Assembly: GCA_963969395.1 (NCBI GenBank)
Contig: OZ017799.1
Coordinates: forward strand, 25,298,501 to 25,362,500
Direction of reading: 5' to 3'
Length of the DNA stretch: 64,000 bases
From: Pseudoscleropodium purum
Lineage: Eukaryota; Streptophyta; Bryopsida; Hypnales; Brachytheciaceae
Shown: positions 1 through 11,990 of the stretch, one piece after another
Position numbering within the stretch: position 1 is the stretch's first letter
How the letters are laid out: each line of letters opens with the position of its first letter
Notes under the pieces: generated by a model
Database searches by the model: none
Told to the model about the DNA's origin: nothing
The model's input: only the letters and a program-made list of their open reading frames with translations
Program-made: the position numbers and the translations under genes

Positions 1-57
1 TTGGCTAAAGCCGCCAAACTTAGAGTAGAGAGAAACCCTGATAGAGTGATGCTTTAG
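1..57 (+). CDS. Possible 3' end of a protein-coding gene
   Basis: Frame 1 is open from the window edge through 18 codons rich in Lys and Arg (ends NPDRVML) to a TAG at 55-57. The bases after it read like a 3' untranslated region. With only 18 codons the family cannot be named, and chance is a real alternative. Confidence 0.25.
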   Translation: MAKAAKLRVERNPDRVML

Positions 58-1207
58 AGTGGGAGCGAGCTTGTATTCTTGGGATATCAATTGTTCCAAT
101 GATAAGACGGGGTATTGGAGAGAGTTAGAATAGGATCAATCCAACTTTCCAGGGTGTGTGGCAGATGGGCTGTAACATGTTATGATTGCATTCATGACCT
201 TGTTTACATGTATGTACAGTACATTACAGGTGACAACATTGTAAATAATGAGTACTCCGTACCAGTCTTTTGCTTACCCCGAGAAGGGCCTGAAGACCCT
301 TTGTGACTATGTAGAATATTGTGTATTTGGTGGTATTTGAGTTTTGACACACACACACACCTCCCTTGTACAACTAAAGAGGAAATAAAATTATTTTTTA
401 TTTTTTATGAAAGCATTTGATGTGGCACTATTGGTGCCACATCAGCACCAAGTCAAGTTTTACTATTTTTTAATAATTTTTTTCAAAAAAAATTAAATAT
501 TTCTTTTTTGTACTTACAGTGTGGGGGACTGAAAAATGAAAGCTTAACGGCCCTCCCCAAGTTTTAGATTTTTCCTAATGCAATTGGACTAAACTTATAT
601 CTACACAACTTGACCTCCACTCGTGCATCACTTGTGCATTTCAATTTTGGCAATTGGAAAATTGACAATTTAATTGAAATTATCTTGATGTCATCTTTCG
701 TAAATATATATGTTATTGGTGGCAACATTCAAGTTTTGAATTGTACACTACTAATATAATTTGATCTACAATGGACTTTCTACAATTTGGTTGGGGAAAA
801 TTAGCACAAATAATTTGGAGATGATATGTTGCTAGAAATAGGCCATTGTTTAATGGATTATTGAAATTATAATGTCTCACTAGAATTTTTGAACTTACAG
901 TGGCTAGTGTAAATAGATGTACAACAGAAGCTAATTCTAAGAATTTACTACCATTCCTGCATAATATTTCAAAAAATTGAAAGTAAAAAACTATAAGAGC
1001 ACATAGTTGCAATAAACATATAGTACAACCTTTGAAGTTGAAATATGAACCCAAAAAATTTAGCTTAATTCAAATATGCAAATAAGATGTACAACTCTTT
1101 TTCCAAAAACTAATAACATTGTACATTACTTGTAGAAAATGAAAGTACAAGCTATAAAATGATATCACAACTTAAAAGATGCAACTTCTAAGCATTTAAG
1201 ATGACTA
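58..1207. other. AT-rich non-coding stretch
   Basis: Possible 3' UTR of the edge gene, then AT-rich DNA. It includes a short CA repeat at about 350-361 and a perfect 10-bp inverted repeat (419-428 against 434-443, 5-nt loop). No convincing gene was seen. The part nearest 1207 may be the 3' flank of the Tc1-like relic. Confidence 0.5.
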
Positions 1208-2215
1208 TCACTCTCTATAGCCACCGTTTGCTTTGTAAATATCAATAGTTCTTTGAGGCATAGAACATATCAACTTCTTTACAACACCAACCTCAATACT
1301 ATACCAAATTTCATATATCTTCTCCCATAAATTGTTTTTGCTAGTGGATTTCCTTTTAGACCTTCTCATGCGACGATCTACTTCATTCCAAAGGTGTTCT
1401 ATAGGATTGAGGTCATGGGATTGTGATGGGTGCCAAATAAGCTTAAACTTTTGAACAAGCAATAGGTCTACAACATAATTTGCACTATGTTTAGGATCAT
1501 TGTCATGTTGGAAAATGACACTCTCTTCCTCTAAACCTTGCATATGTATAGTCTCCATAAGTTATGTCTCCAAAATCTCTCAATATACAAATCTATCCAT
1601 CCTCCTTTCAATCAAATGAAGCTTGCCAATTCCTTCTCAATTCATACAATCCCACCATTATACTTCCTCCCACATGTTTCACAATACATTGTACATGCTA
1701 ATCTAAAAGACCCTCTCCACTCTTTCTCCAACAATATTGTCATTCATTTGAGCCAAAAAGGTTAAATTTTGACTCATTAAAAAAGATGACAAAACTCCAA
1801 TCTTCCGAAGTGAAAAGATTGCATTTCTTTGCCCATTGAAAACAACAAGCTCAATGCCTCTTTGTCAAAAGTGGCTTCTTGACCTTTAGACATGCTTGCA
1901 AACCTTACCTTTGAAGACTCTTTCTAACCAGATCATCACTCCATTGCATGCATGAGACCTTAATTCTCTTCCTATTGCTGCAATGGTACTAGTATTTTGA
2001 TCATTTGACCTCCTTACAATGTCACAATTGTCAAGAATTTGAGGTCTACTAGTTGAAGCTTTGTCTTCGAAACTCTCTCTCACCAAATCTTCTTACTATG
2101 TCACTACAAGTGCTTCAAGGAATGCCCAAAATTGCTGAAATTTCACCATAAGAGTTGCTTCACTCATGCATCTTAAGAATTGCCTTCTTCTCAATTTCAC
2201 ATCTCTTAGGAGCCA
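1208..2215 (-). pseudogene. Degenerate Tc1-like (DD34E) transposase
   Basis: Read on the minus strand, pieces of a Tc1 transposase appear in order but in different frames. A start near 2215 begins MAPKRCEIEKK, followed by a stop and an HTH-like SYGEISAILGIP segment. A second HTH part contains SRPQILD (about 2086-1886). A piece near 1880-1750 contains KKPLLTKRH and EDWSFVIFFNESKFNL. The C-terminal catalytic part (1558-1208) has FQHDNDPKHSA and SQSHDLNPIEHLW. The spacing from the second Asp (HD) to Glu (PIE) is 34 residues, as in the Tc1 family. The first catalytic Asp of the usual SDESKFNL motif reads Asn here. In-frame stops and frame changes make it non-functional. Terminal inverted repeats could not be resolved. 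Confidence 0.85.
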
Positions 2216-4320
2216 TAGTGAGTCACTTGGAACCTCTCTAAAACGCTGAAATTTTTTATAGCACAAGAAAGCTTCAAAACAACACTTGCATTCAAAAGAT
2301 AGTGGTGTACACAACTTGTGTGCGTATTATGTTGTACACACCACTTCAAGATATTTCATAATATAGATCCACCAAGTGGATAATTTTGAAGAAATTAATC
2401 TTAATTACATGCCACATGGTTTTCTTCATAAATACAATCCAAAAAATCTCTAATAATTTGACTTTTTAACCAATACTTGAGCTATTTCGGGAATAAACCT
2501 ATTATCTGAATACTTATGATGGCCACTGTAGATGCAATTGTGCACTTGAGGTTGGTCTATTAATTGTTGAGAGTTTGCATTAGAAACTATCCAATTGAAG
2601 CTTTTGGCCACTTTAAGCATGAAATTTGCAAGGGGTGGGTTTGTCTACAAATTTGTCCATGAGGGTGCTTAAGTTAGTATTCTTCTTCTCACACTATATA
2701 TATAAAACAATAGATGGGACTAAGAGCCCAAGTAGGATCTCCATTTTGCTCAATTCAACTCAAGCTTCAAGTTCCATTTTGTGGCATCCAAACTTATCCT
2801 AGAAATTTTGCCAACAAGACATTTATAAGTGCACCAAACCTTAGGCTTTGGAATGTAGTATTAAGTCCCAAGTTCCAATTTTCAATTCTCTACCAATCAA
2901 ATTTTGAAACTTTGATGGAATGAAGAACATAGTGAGGAACAACTCTAAATAATAGTATATGTGTTTGATAATGCACAATCCTCTAATAAGCAACTACCAA
3001 TATAAGCAAATGTGTCATTTACTAATTTGGAAAAATGATGTTAAATAAGCTTAAGCTTATAATGTGTTTGATGAATGCGTTTTAAAAAAAATGTATAAAG
3101 AGGATAAAAGTGTTTGGTGAATGACTTTTAAAAAACTGTAAAATTCAACAATAATAATCTTAACATTTAAATTTTTGTATAGTGGCATGTATAGTAGTTT
3201 TTATTCATTATTTGTAGGCCCCATACAAAGAGATGTATTGTATAGTGGAGTGGTAAGGCTATTTACATCCATTAACATGATTGAAACGTATACAATGCAA
3301 ATGAAAATACATGCATTCATTCTAATGTCATTTATAATAGAGCAATGTTGTCATTGAAACTATATAGCAATTGAACTATTTCATCCTTTGAAAATAGGAA
3401 ATCTATTGCTCAATATTCTTTCAAAAAATTTATAAAGTTTTTGAACTATAAATCACCCTCTAAAAAACATTGTTCTTGTGTATTTTTCATTGTCCTATAG
3501 ATTTTGATTTTAGACCTTCAACAAACATATCCTCTACTTGTATAAGAATCACAATTAATCTCTTTCATTTAATCAATACTTCAAAAAGTATCAAAATTTT
3601 CCACTAATAATCGAAAGAATTATCATCAGTACTATTTTTATTTATTCAATGTATTTACTAAAAGATCAATTAGATTCTAATTATAAATTTTTTTAAAGGA
3701 ATTAATCCAATCTATTCAATATTCAATGGCATTCCAATAATGTTAACTCCTTAATCTCTAAATGCCCAAGATGTAAGGGATAAAACAAAGATATGCTATT
3801 GATAGAATATGGGTCTTCAATCCTTTTAGATTTTTGCATACAAATACAAGATGTTTAGTATTAAGATTAGAAATGATTAGTAATGTCAAAATTTGAATTA
3901 TTTAAATAGATCTCTTTCAAATCAACTTTAAAGCAATTTCTTTTTGGAAATTCACTAAAAATACAATTTTTATTTATAACATTTAGATTTTTATAATTGA
4001 ATAAAATTAAAATTTCAATTGATATTGTTAAAATAGTAAAAGACTTAAAGATGAAAATATCAATACTTTTCTGGAATAGAAAATATCAAACACTAAGCAA
4101 TATTGAACACTTTGAGCCATTTTCTTAATGATGTTTTTTTAACATAGAGCTCTCAATTTGAAACAAAAGCATCTTCAAATAGCCCATTCTTCTAGGCATT
4201 AAAAAATAAAAAATTTGAAAAAAATAAATTTTGATAGAAAAAACTAGCCATATTCATTAGTGACCACAAAATGGTCAATTGATCATTCTAGGGACCAAAT
4301 ATCCATTCAAGGGACCACAA
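2216..4320. other. AT-rich intergenic DNA, no gene seen
   Basis: No protein similarity, RNA gene or clear repeat boundary was recognised. The part nearest 2215-2345 may be the 5' flank of the Tc1-like relic and contains an imperfect inverted repeat built on tgtacaac near 2304-2342. Confidence 0.5.
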
Positions 4321-4321
4321 T

Positions 4322-5070
4322 TGCTATTATGTGAGCCTAGAAGCATAAGCACATGATCATAGACATCTATACACCTATGTTATAGGTGTCTATATTATTG
4401 AAACCTTTGATGATAATAGTGTACCATTAGATGAAATTTGAGGGGTCAAGAAGATTGTGAGTTATCATGCAATGGGAACAAACAAATTGTATTGCTACAC
4501 CAACATTGGATAGTCCTATATGGCCAAGCATTAGTGGAGATTTGAGGCCAGAAAGAGACTGTGAGTTATCAAGCCCCAAGAACATTGTAAACACAACCAG
4601 TAGTGTAGTTCAACGTATTCGAGAGAGTGCCACATCATTTCAAATTTTTTTTTTCAAATTTTTTTTGTATTTTCATAGTTAAATTTTTTTTTCTGACAAT
4701 GAGCCGTACCCCTTTGATGTGGAGGAACAACGACAAGAAGAGGCCTGAAACAGCCCTTTACAACCCTCAAATTTTATCTAATAACCCTACCACGTAATTT
4801 CTGAAAAAAATTTGAACTTTAAGAATTTAAAAAATAATTAAAATTTTTTTCTTTGATAGTTGGTTGTTCCTTCATTGCAAGGAGAACAATAAAGGGAACA
4901 AGCTTGAAATGGACTTCTTTTATCCTCAGATCCTCACTAATGCTTTGTTATAAGTATTTATATTATAGGCCTATGTTTATACTATAAGCACCTTCAATGG
5001 GTGTAGAGTATTCCTTTATACATATACTCAAGGCTCATAGGCTTGCTTTTCCATACTCCTATGCTAGCAA
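4322..5070 (-). mobile_element. MITE family M copy, minus orientation, interrupted
   Basis: The left edge (ttgctattatgtgagcct) is the reverse complement of the right edge of the copies near 18.87 and 29.27 kb. The right edge (caaggctcatagg, then cttgcttttccatactcc) is the reverse complement of their left edges. About 540 bp of unrelated DNA (roughly 4405-4940) lies between the two halves, so the copy was probably split by an insertion. Exact boundaries are uncertain. Confidence 0.55.
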
Positions 5071-5698
5071 CGTTGCATTTGTGTAGAATAATTTTGATGA
5101 TTGGCACTATTGAAATGAAAGAAGATTTATGTAGCTTTCCTATGAAAAAAAGATTAGGAAAATTCTATAGTTTTGAAAAAATACTACCGTTGATAAGATT
5201 GAAAGATGTTCAGATAGGCGGTACTTTGTAAATATGTTGAAATCGGAATGCTCAAAAGTGTTCCAAAAGCTTTGATTATTTTTTTCCATGGATACACATC
5301 ATCATGCTTTTGATGTGTAATTTCTTTCAAATCATAACATTTTGTTGCATGCACCATCATTGCCTCAACTCTAGAGTAAGGTAGAGGTATCTATTTTGGA
5401 TAACTTAAGCATTTCAACTTATATGATGTTGAAAAGTCATGCAGAAATTGAGTTCAATGTGTGCAAAAATAAGGATGACGAAGAATACAAAAAAAGAAAA
5501 AAGAAATCTTCAAAAATGAATACTTTATTGAATTTCATTATAGATTTTTCATCTAAATCCATTTTTATCTCATAGACTCACCTATTTTGATTACCTTTGG
5601 CATAAGCCAAGAAGGAAGAAAGATGAATGCAACCATCATGGGGGCTATCCAAAATAGGTTCTAAAGGGACATGTGGAAGATGAAGAGGAAAGATATAT
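5071..5698. other. AT-rich DNA, nothing recognised
   Basis: Only short chance reading frames are present. No similarity or repeat structure was recognised. Confidence 0.4.
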
Positions 5699-5857
5699 AA
5701 GGTAACTTTGCCTATGACAGTCCATATGGGAGCCAACCCATCACAGGCAAAATTATACTAATGGTGTACATTCTAGTTCTTGAAATGTGCATCACTACAA
5801 ATTTTATGCCTGTGATGGGCTGGCTCCCATTTGGACTGTCATAGGCAGAGTTACCTT
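5699..5857. repeat. Foldback inverted repeat, 50-bp arms
   Basis: Arms 5699-5748 and 5808-5857 are reverse complements with about 47 of 50 positions matching, around a 59-nt spacer. It lies about 500 bp upstream of the peroxiredoxin pseudogene. A foldback MITE is the simplest reading; a small-RNA hairpin is possible if it is transcribed. Confidence 0.8.
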
Positions 5858-6055
5858 AGTGAGCACAAAGGCTGTTGCGTGCGGAATTTTCCACGCCATC
5901 TACTCAGAAAGCCAAGGCAGTGATAGCGCATGCTACTGCACTGAATGTTATGATCATCCTGAGGTGTGGAAAAAAAAGATTGGAGGATCTGAACTGTCTA
6001 AAAATTGGAAGGAAAATGAGCTGCCCTCACTACAGACACCCAGGCCCCCCACGTT

Positions 6056-6067
6056 TCTCACGTGAGA
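6056..6067. promoter_or_regulatory. G-box (CACGTG) in a 12-bp palindrome
   Basis: TCTCACGTGAGA is a perfect palindrome with a G-box core at 6059-6064. It lies about 290 bp upstream of the first exon of the peroxiredoxin pseudogene. bZIP and bHLH proteins bind such sites in plants; any activity here is inference. Confidence 0.3.
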
Positions 6068-6343
6068 CAGTTGGAGAACCCACAGACACCCACCCCCCGC
6101 GTCTAATCTGTCCATGGGGGCAGTGGCCAAAAAGCGAACATGAAGCATCAAGGACATGATGCTTTGAACGCTCGGACAGTGCAGTGGCGCCATGTGGTCT
6201 GAAACACCCACCATTGTTCTGCTCCGCAATTTTATCGTCGTGCTCTTAGTTCCTTGGGAGGAATATATATTGTGTCGTTGTGCTGCTGCTGTTGTTAAGT
6301 TTCCTGTATTGTGCTTGTGAATAAGATACGAGCTGCTGCAGCG

Positions 6344-7600
6344 ATCGTGGCCCCTATCGCAGTTGGCAACAAGATCCCCGATGCGATGTTGATGTACTTG
6401 GACGATGACAACCAAGGCCAGAAATTCAACCTGCACGAGAAGCTCAAGGGGAGGAAGGCCGTGCTGATTGGCGTGCCTGGTGCTTTCACTCCCACTTGGA
6501 GGTGCCGATGGTTTCCTTTCCTTGTCTCTTGAGTGCTGCTGTCGCTTCACGAGATTAGAGGAGTTCGTTTCCCTGCATTTTTCCTTCTTGTGGTGATCGA
6601 TGTTGTGGCGAGTTCATTCTGAAAGGTTTACTTCTGTGGGCATGTTGCACGTTTGCTTATGTTGAGCCTTGTCGTGTCGATTGTGGTTGCGGAATTTTTG
6701 TGTTGAGAGACTGTGGAATGTCTCGGAAGTTTTTGTGAACAATGAAAGTGTCACGCGCGTTAGAAGTAACTATAAGATAGCGAGTTTGGATTTGAGAATT
6801 TCTTATGATAGTGTGATTGTAACATGCGGTGCAAGGGGAGTGATGTAAGTACTAAGATTGAATTCAATATTAAAGTGCTCCAGACGTACGATAATTCTGT
6901 ACAGAGAAGAGATATTTGCTATTAGCCAGTTGTATGAACATTGTCAGTGTTGTCTGTCTACTTTCTCTTACAATCAGAGTATGTGTTGTAAGTTAGCATG
7001 CATGAACACAAACGTGAGTGTTTTTGGTGGCTAGTGCACTGACAGGAGTGCGTGTGTGTGGGGCAGCCAGAAGCACATCCCTAGCTTAATTGAACTTTCC
7101 GAGGAGATCAAGAGCAAGGGTGTGTCCGATATCATCGTCATTTCAGATCTGTTCACCAATCACTTACGAGTGACATGATGCAAACGAGTGGCTGTAAGTT
7201 AAGTTGCTTAAGGTTTTCTTATTTTGATTTGCACCTGACACCTGGCCTTCGAGTTCTCAGATATTGAAGCTTGTGTTTTGCTTCGTGAAGATGAACGTAG
7301 TATTGCCGCAAGTATTGAAGGGTTTATAAAATGTGAGCCGTGCGGGGCGTGTTGGATTTTGTGCAGTGAACGATCAGTATGTGATGAAGGCATGGGAGCG
7401 TTCTTTCGATGGTGGCGAGCACCTCCAGTTCTTGGTTGATGGTTCCGCAGAGTTTATATTACCAAAGCCTTGGACTTGGACCTCGATCTGAGTGAGAAGG
7501 GCATGGGCAAGCGTTCTCGTCAGTAATCTCTGTTTATGAATGACTTGGTGATCGAGGTTGTCAACCTCGACGAAGGTGGGCTATTCGCCGACTTTGAGGA
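6344..7600 (+). pseudogene. Type II peroxiredoxin pseudogene (duplicate of the 20.85 kb gene)
   Basis: Three exon-like blocks (about 6347-6501, 7067-7146 and 7367-7600) match the intact gene at 20850-22162, and the introns and part of the 5' flank match too. It is therefore a DNA-level duplicate, not a processed copy. Lesions visible: the start ATG is broken by a 3-base insertion (gcgatcgtggcc against gcgatggcc); the peroxidatic Cys51 codon TGC is TGG (Trp); the donor after exon 2 reads AT instead of GT; about 5 extra bases near 7453-7460 shift exon 3; and a TAA follows the KRSRQ-equivalent codons near 7527. The tail is then replaced by a tandem array. Same strand as the parent, about 14.5 kb away. 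Confidence 0.9.
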
Positions 7601-7780
7601 ATTTGAAGGTCGGCAGCGGGGTGCGGTAAAGGTTGGCAGCCGTGACGAAGGCGGGCAATTCGGCGACTTTGAAGACGGTCGGCGGCGGGGTGCGGTAAAG
7701 CTTGTCAACCTTGACGAAGGCGGGGCAATTCAGCGGCTTTGAAGGAGGTGGACAGCGGGGTTGGAAGTTCCCCAAATTTG
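7567..7780 (+). repeat. Tandem array of about 70 bp, three units, grown from the pseudogene tail
   Basis: Three units beginning gacgaaggYgggc and containing cgactttgaa and ggtcggcRgcggggtgcgg follow one another. The first unit starts inside sequence homologous to the peroxiredoxin C-terminal codons (NIEEGGQF in the parent). The local GC content is far higher than in the surroundings. Repeat-slippage growth of the decaying gene tail is the likely origin. Confidence 0.75.
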
Positions 7781-7935
7781 AAGTTGAAGTAGGGGAGCAG
7801 TCCAACACTGAAGATGAGATGGAAGGCACCTCAACAGTCCGGATCCCCACTACTTGCTGGCATTTGTCGTCTATGAGCGACCAAACATGTTTTAAAACTG
7901 TCCAAGGTGCTTTTGGCATTATATTTTCAGCCAAA

Positions 7936-10900
7936 TAATCATTGTGCGAATAATTGATCGAGTAGGAGGATGTTCAACTGAGGTCAATGTTTCATTTTTA
8001 AATAGAGAATTATACTCCACTTGCATAGCATTTTGCCAATTAGGTGCTTCAAGACTTATGATAGCTTCAACAATAGTACCAAAATCAAGTAGCTAAACCA
8101 TGCATGCATATGTATAGGAGGCTTCATCATGAAAATACTACCAAGTGTCCTTATTGCTAAAATTTGGTCATTGTATTGGTGAAGATTAATGATTTGAATA
8201 GGGGTGGAATCTAAACAATTGACCAAATTAACTTTCAAGGAGGTGAATAGCTTTGGTCAAGAGAATCCAACTGGATTTGGTGATTGTGGTCTAGTTGGTA
8301 AATTGGATGGATTTGGTGAGTCAAGAATCATTTAAGATGTTATTGTGTTAGTTTGATTGGCTAGTTCTTGATCAAGTAGGCTTGGTATAGATACTAGTAC
8401 CATATAAATGCCAAGGTCATTTGGACTTGTTATATTATAAATTAGAAAACTAAGAAGGTTGACTAGAGAACAATTTATCTTCATAAAAGATCACATCTCT
8501 ACCAAAGAAGATTTTCTTCTCTTCTAAAGAGTAAAGCCAATCCCCATTGATGCCTTCAGATTCACTTTAGGTAATAAAAAGGCATTTTGTAGCTTTATCA
8601 TTTTATTTATGTTTTTTCACATTATGTATATGAGAATATGCATAACAACCAAATATTTGTAAATGGCTTCAGTTGATCTTAAATGTGGTCCAAAGCTCCG
8701 TTGGTGTAAAATTATCTAAAGTAGTTGTATGTAACAAATTACACAAGTAGCAAAATGTAGCAATGGCTTTAGTCTAGAATAGTCACACCCCTATCTCCTT
8801 GAGGTGCCCAAAGTGCCTTAGTGAGCAAGGGGGACCTTGGAGGTGATTCTCCAAGCCTTGCAATAGTTTAAAAAGAAAGAAATGAGAGACTCCTTTGCAA
8901 ATAGGGTGCAAAAGCACCCTAGATTTGAAGAGAATGGTAGTGTTTCATACATTCTTGGGAAGCTCCTAAGAAGAAGCTTTTGACTGTCCAAAGCACATGT
9001 GATTTGAACTAGTTGGCTAGAAGTTATAGATGTTCAATGTTGAAAGTGTCTTAATGACATCGGGACTTTGAAGGCTAGGAGTAAGAGTTTTCTATGAATT
9101 CCTCATTAAAATATAACATGTAGCATATTATTGTAAATTTATTAACACAAGAATGCTATAATGACAAGAATTATGAGGTTTTAAGTTAAGAGTTAAAAGT
9201 TATGACGAAAGGAAGGGCCATGGTGAAGGTGTGATGCTTTTCTTGATGAACTTGAATCTTTAGAGGGCCATATCTTTGCGAGAACTTACTCAAATGGAAT
9301 AAGTGAGCAGTTAATCGACATCTATTCAACAAATAAATATCCGAAATGAGGTTGCACATGAAATTTGAAGCTTTGATTGTAAAGTTTCACCATTTGGAAG
9401 TTCAAAAGTTCAAACGGTGACATAACTTGGTGATTATGGTTGGAAACAGGTGATCTTCAAAAACCCATGTGGATTTGGGAAGTGCCTTTGATTGAAGGTA
9501 GGGTCTACTGAATGCCACAACATGTACTATAGGAGGGATTAATTGGTCTCCCTCCTCCCTCTTGGAGTCTTGGTGAGTTCAAGTGACTCAAAATTGGTGA
9601 TGTAATTTCACCACCGCCTTCAAGGGATCATGGAACACTTGTGTGTGTGTCTCGTGGCAATGGTTGGAGAAAGTCCCACTCCTTGTTAAACCACTCTTGA
9701 TGTCTCAATTTGTAAGTCCCGTTTAGCCTTTATACAAAAAATAGTAAATACACAATGGGCTAGTACAAAGTGGGGCGACACTCAAGGACGGTTAGGGGCA
9801 TGGTGAATAGTGCGACTACAGATCCTAGCACATTAAAATGGAAGTTTCACCTCATGTTTCCAAATAGCATACCCGATGTCATAAGCAAAGTGTATGCTAA
9901 TAGCCTCAGAGAGTGGGTTTTAGCAATGTGAGTTGGAAAGGAGAACTAATATTGTAAGTGCATGGCATGTACAATGTTAGTTCGTTGTGACTCAAGTTAT
10001 GTTAGAAACAAAATGTGGTTAACCATTGAGCAGTGAAGTGTTATTTGGGCCATGACAAGAATGTCTTTGGGAGGTTGGTTGTCTTGAGTATGCTATGGGA
10101 TGACTTAACTAAGGTTTGATTTTTACATATAGTGACACCATTTTCTATACAATTATAAGGCACAAAAAATTGTCATTTTTACTTCATTATCTACACAAAA
10201 AGTATTATACTTCTTCAAGATAACCTCCCAATAGAGGATTTTCAGGGGGCTAAGAGGGCCATTTCAAGGTTGTTCACATCATTGTTCCTCTAATAGCCAA
10301 TGAACATTTGCTATTAGGTTTTATTTTTTCATTTTAAAATGAAAAAAGAAGTTGAATTTTTTTTGAATTTTTTGAAAAATGACGTAGCAATCGTTGTGCC
10401 ACATCTAGCAATTGGTGCAATGAGTTTTTAGAGTTTAAAAACGTTAGGGAACTTGCAGTCTTCCAAAGCAACTGAATATCTTCTAATGCTTCTATTGTAT
10501 GAATGTCTGAGTACAAGAATCTTTGTTTGATTTTAATTTTCAATAAGAATCTTGTATTTTGAAAAATATACAAAAGTATTAGATTTTTCTTTTTTAAATA
10601 GACTTGTGTATAACAAGAATAATCAACAAGTAAAAGTAAGAAATAAAGTACTCCTCATAAGAAGGTAATTTACACAGGTCCACATACATCTATATGTATA
10701 AGAGCTAATAGCATATATTGATGATTTTTGTGGGCAAGGCATGCAATGGTGTTTACCAAAGATGCATCCTTTACAAAGTTGAAAGTTAAACTTCAATTTA
10801 GGTAGCTCAATAACTAACTCTCTTGATTGCATAGTATTAAAAAAAGATAAATTTAAGTGACCTCAACAATGATGCTACTTTATGCAATCAACATCTTCTT

Positions 10901-11990
10901 GAGTAATAAAAAATGTATATATTGCATGTTGCATTGGTTCTATATTGATTTCAAAAGGATGTAAATGCCCTTCTTTTTGGTACTTTATAACTAATGATGT
11001 ATTAGGAAAAGAACATGCTACAATTATACATTTATTTTTAGTAAATGTTTCTTTCATTTGTCTTATTTGAGTTATTTGCAATATTGATAAAAAGGGTTTT
11101 AGCCAAATCAAACACATGTAATACTTCATTAATCAACAATGCTTGACTAGATTGTAGTCAATTAAAGGAGTATTTAACCAATTCCAATTGCTTGATCAAT
11201 GGTATTGTCTCCTAAGTAAATTGTTTTAAGATTTTCTAGTGTGGAATAGCTGAGGAATAGATTCTTCAGTAGTAACATGTGTTAGCTTGCACTAGAATCC
11301 AAAAACCATTGAGCACTTTTTTCAACTACAATTGTTGTGAATAAATAGAGCAATTCTTTAGAAATAGTGGCATTACATCATAAGTATTGATTTTGATCTC
11401 ACTTTTTCTTTCTACATTCAGTAGATTTGTGACCTTTCTTGTGGCAATAGTGACAAATGATAACTTATAAGGTAGAAGCATTTTGATAGTTATTTTGGAA
11501 AAGTCTTTTCTTAAATCGTTGAATTATATTTTGGGTTTTATGAAATTTTCTTTTGACTTATAAAGTACTAGATTTATTTGAATTGATTTTGCCTATCATA
11601 TATAGCATATTGTTGTAGAATGTTATAAAGTAATTTTGTAAAAGTAAGATGAATAATACATCTTTAGGACAATATAAATGAGGCGGACCATGAATTAGGT
11701 AAGGTTGCTAACAATAAAGTGAGTTGTTGTAAATCATTAATTAAATCGACAACTTGCTATTACATTTTCTTGCAACATTGCTTTACAATTCTTGAGAAAG
11801 ACTATAACATCATCACTAGCTAACTTATATATATGACATAATTGCTTATGTAAATGTACTTGAGATCCTTTATTGGATCATTCATAAATTTGTCTAAGTC
11901 TATTCCATACTTTTTGGGCAAATCCAAGAAATTCGAACGAGATTATATGTTTTTTGTTGCAATCAAAGATAACAATAGACCTTGGTTTTG
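7936..11990 (-). mobile_element. Ty1/copia retrotransposon relic, interrupted by a solo LTR
   Basis: Read on the minus strand from 11990 down, the parts are in copia order. A gag piece at about 11940-11750 (VWNRLRQIYE, HLHKQLCHIYKL). A CCHC zinc knuckle at 11455-11414 (CHYCHKKGHKSTEC). A GAG-pre-integrase motif near 10790-10720 (CKGCIFGKHH). Integrase motifs near 10170-10060 (ENGVTICKNQTL, NLPKTF) and, beyond the inserted LTR, near 8770-8640 (TKAIATFCYL, FTPTELW, IFGCYAYSHIHN). The linker to reverse transcriptase near 8535-8470 (LEEKKIFFGRDVIFYEDKL). The start of reverse transcriptase near 8050-7990 (APNWQNAMQVEYNSL). Stops and frame changes are frequent, and the rest of reverse transcriptase, RNase H and the flanking LTRs are not seen. 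Confidence 0.85.
8781..10057. mobile_element. Solo LTR (copy 1), inserted in the copia integrase
   Basis: The 1,277-bp block starts (a)gtcacacccc and ends catgaca. It is flanked by a perfect 5-bp direct repeat AGAAT at 8776-8780 and 10058-10062. Homologous DNA lies at 42060-43302 with the same ends. Termini of TGTCA...TGACA type and a 5-bp target duplication are those of an LTR retrotransposon; no internal region is present, so it is a solo LTR. The copia integrase frame stops at one edge and resumes at the other once one AGAAT copy is discounted, which confirms the boundaries. Confidence 0.85.

Noticed and set aside
5793..5812. CACTACAAATTTTATGCC as a CACTA element start
   Set aside because: No matching opposite end or target duplication; the sequence belongs to the foldback hairpin.
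5954..6550. 198-codon minus-strand frame
   Set aside because: It is antisense to the peroxiredoxin pseudogene exon and flank; composition is not protein-like.
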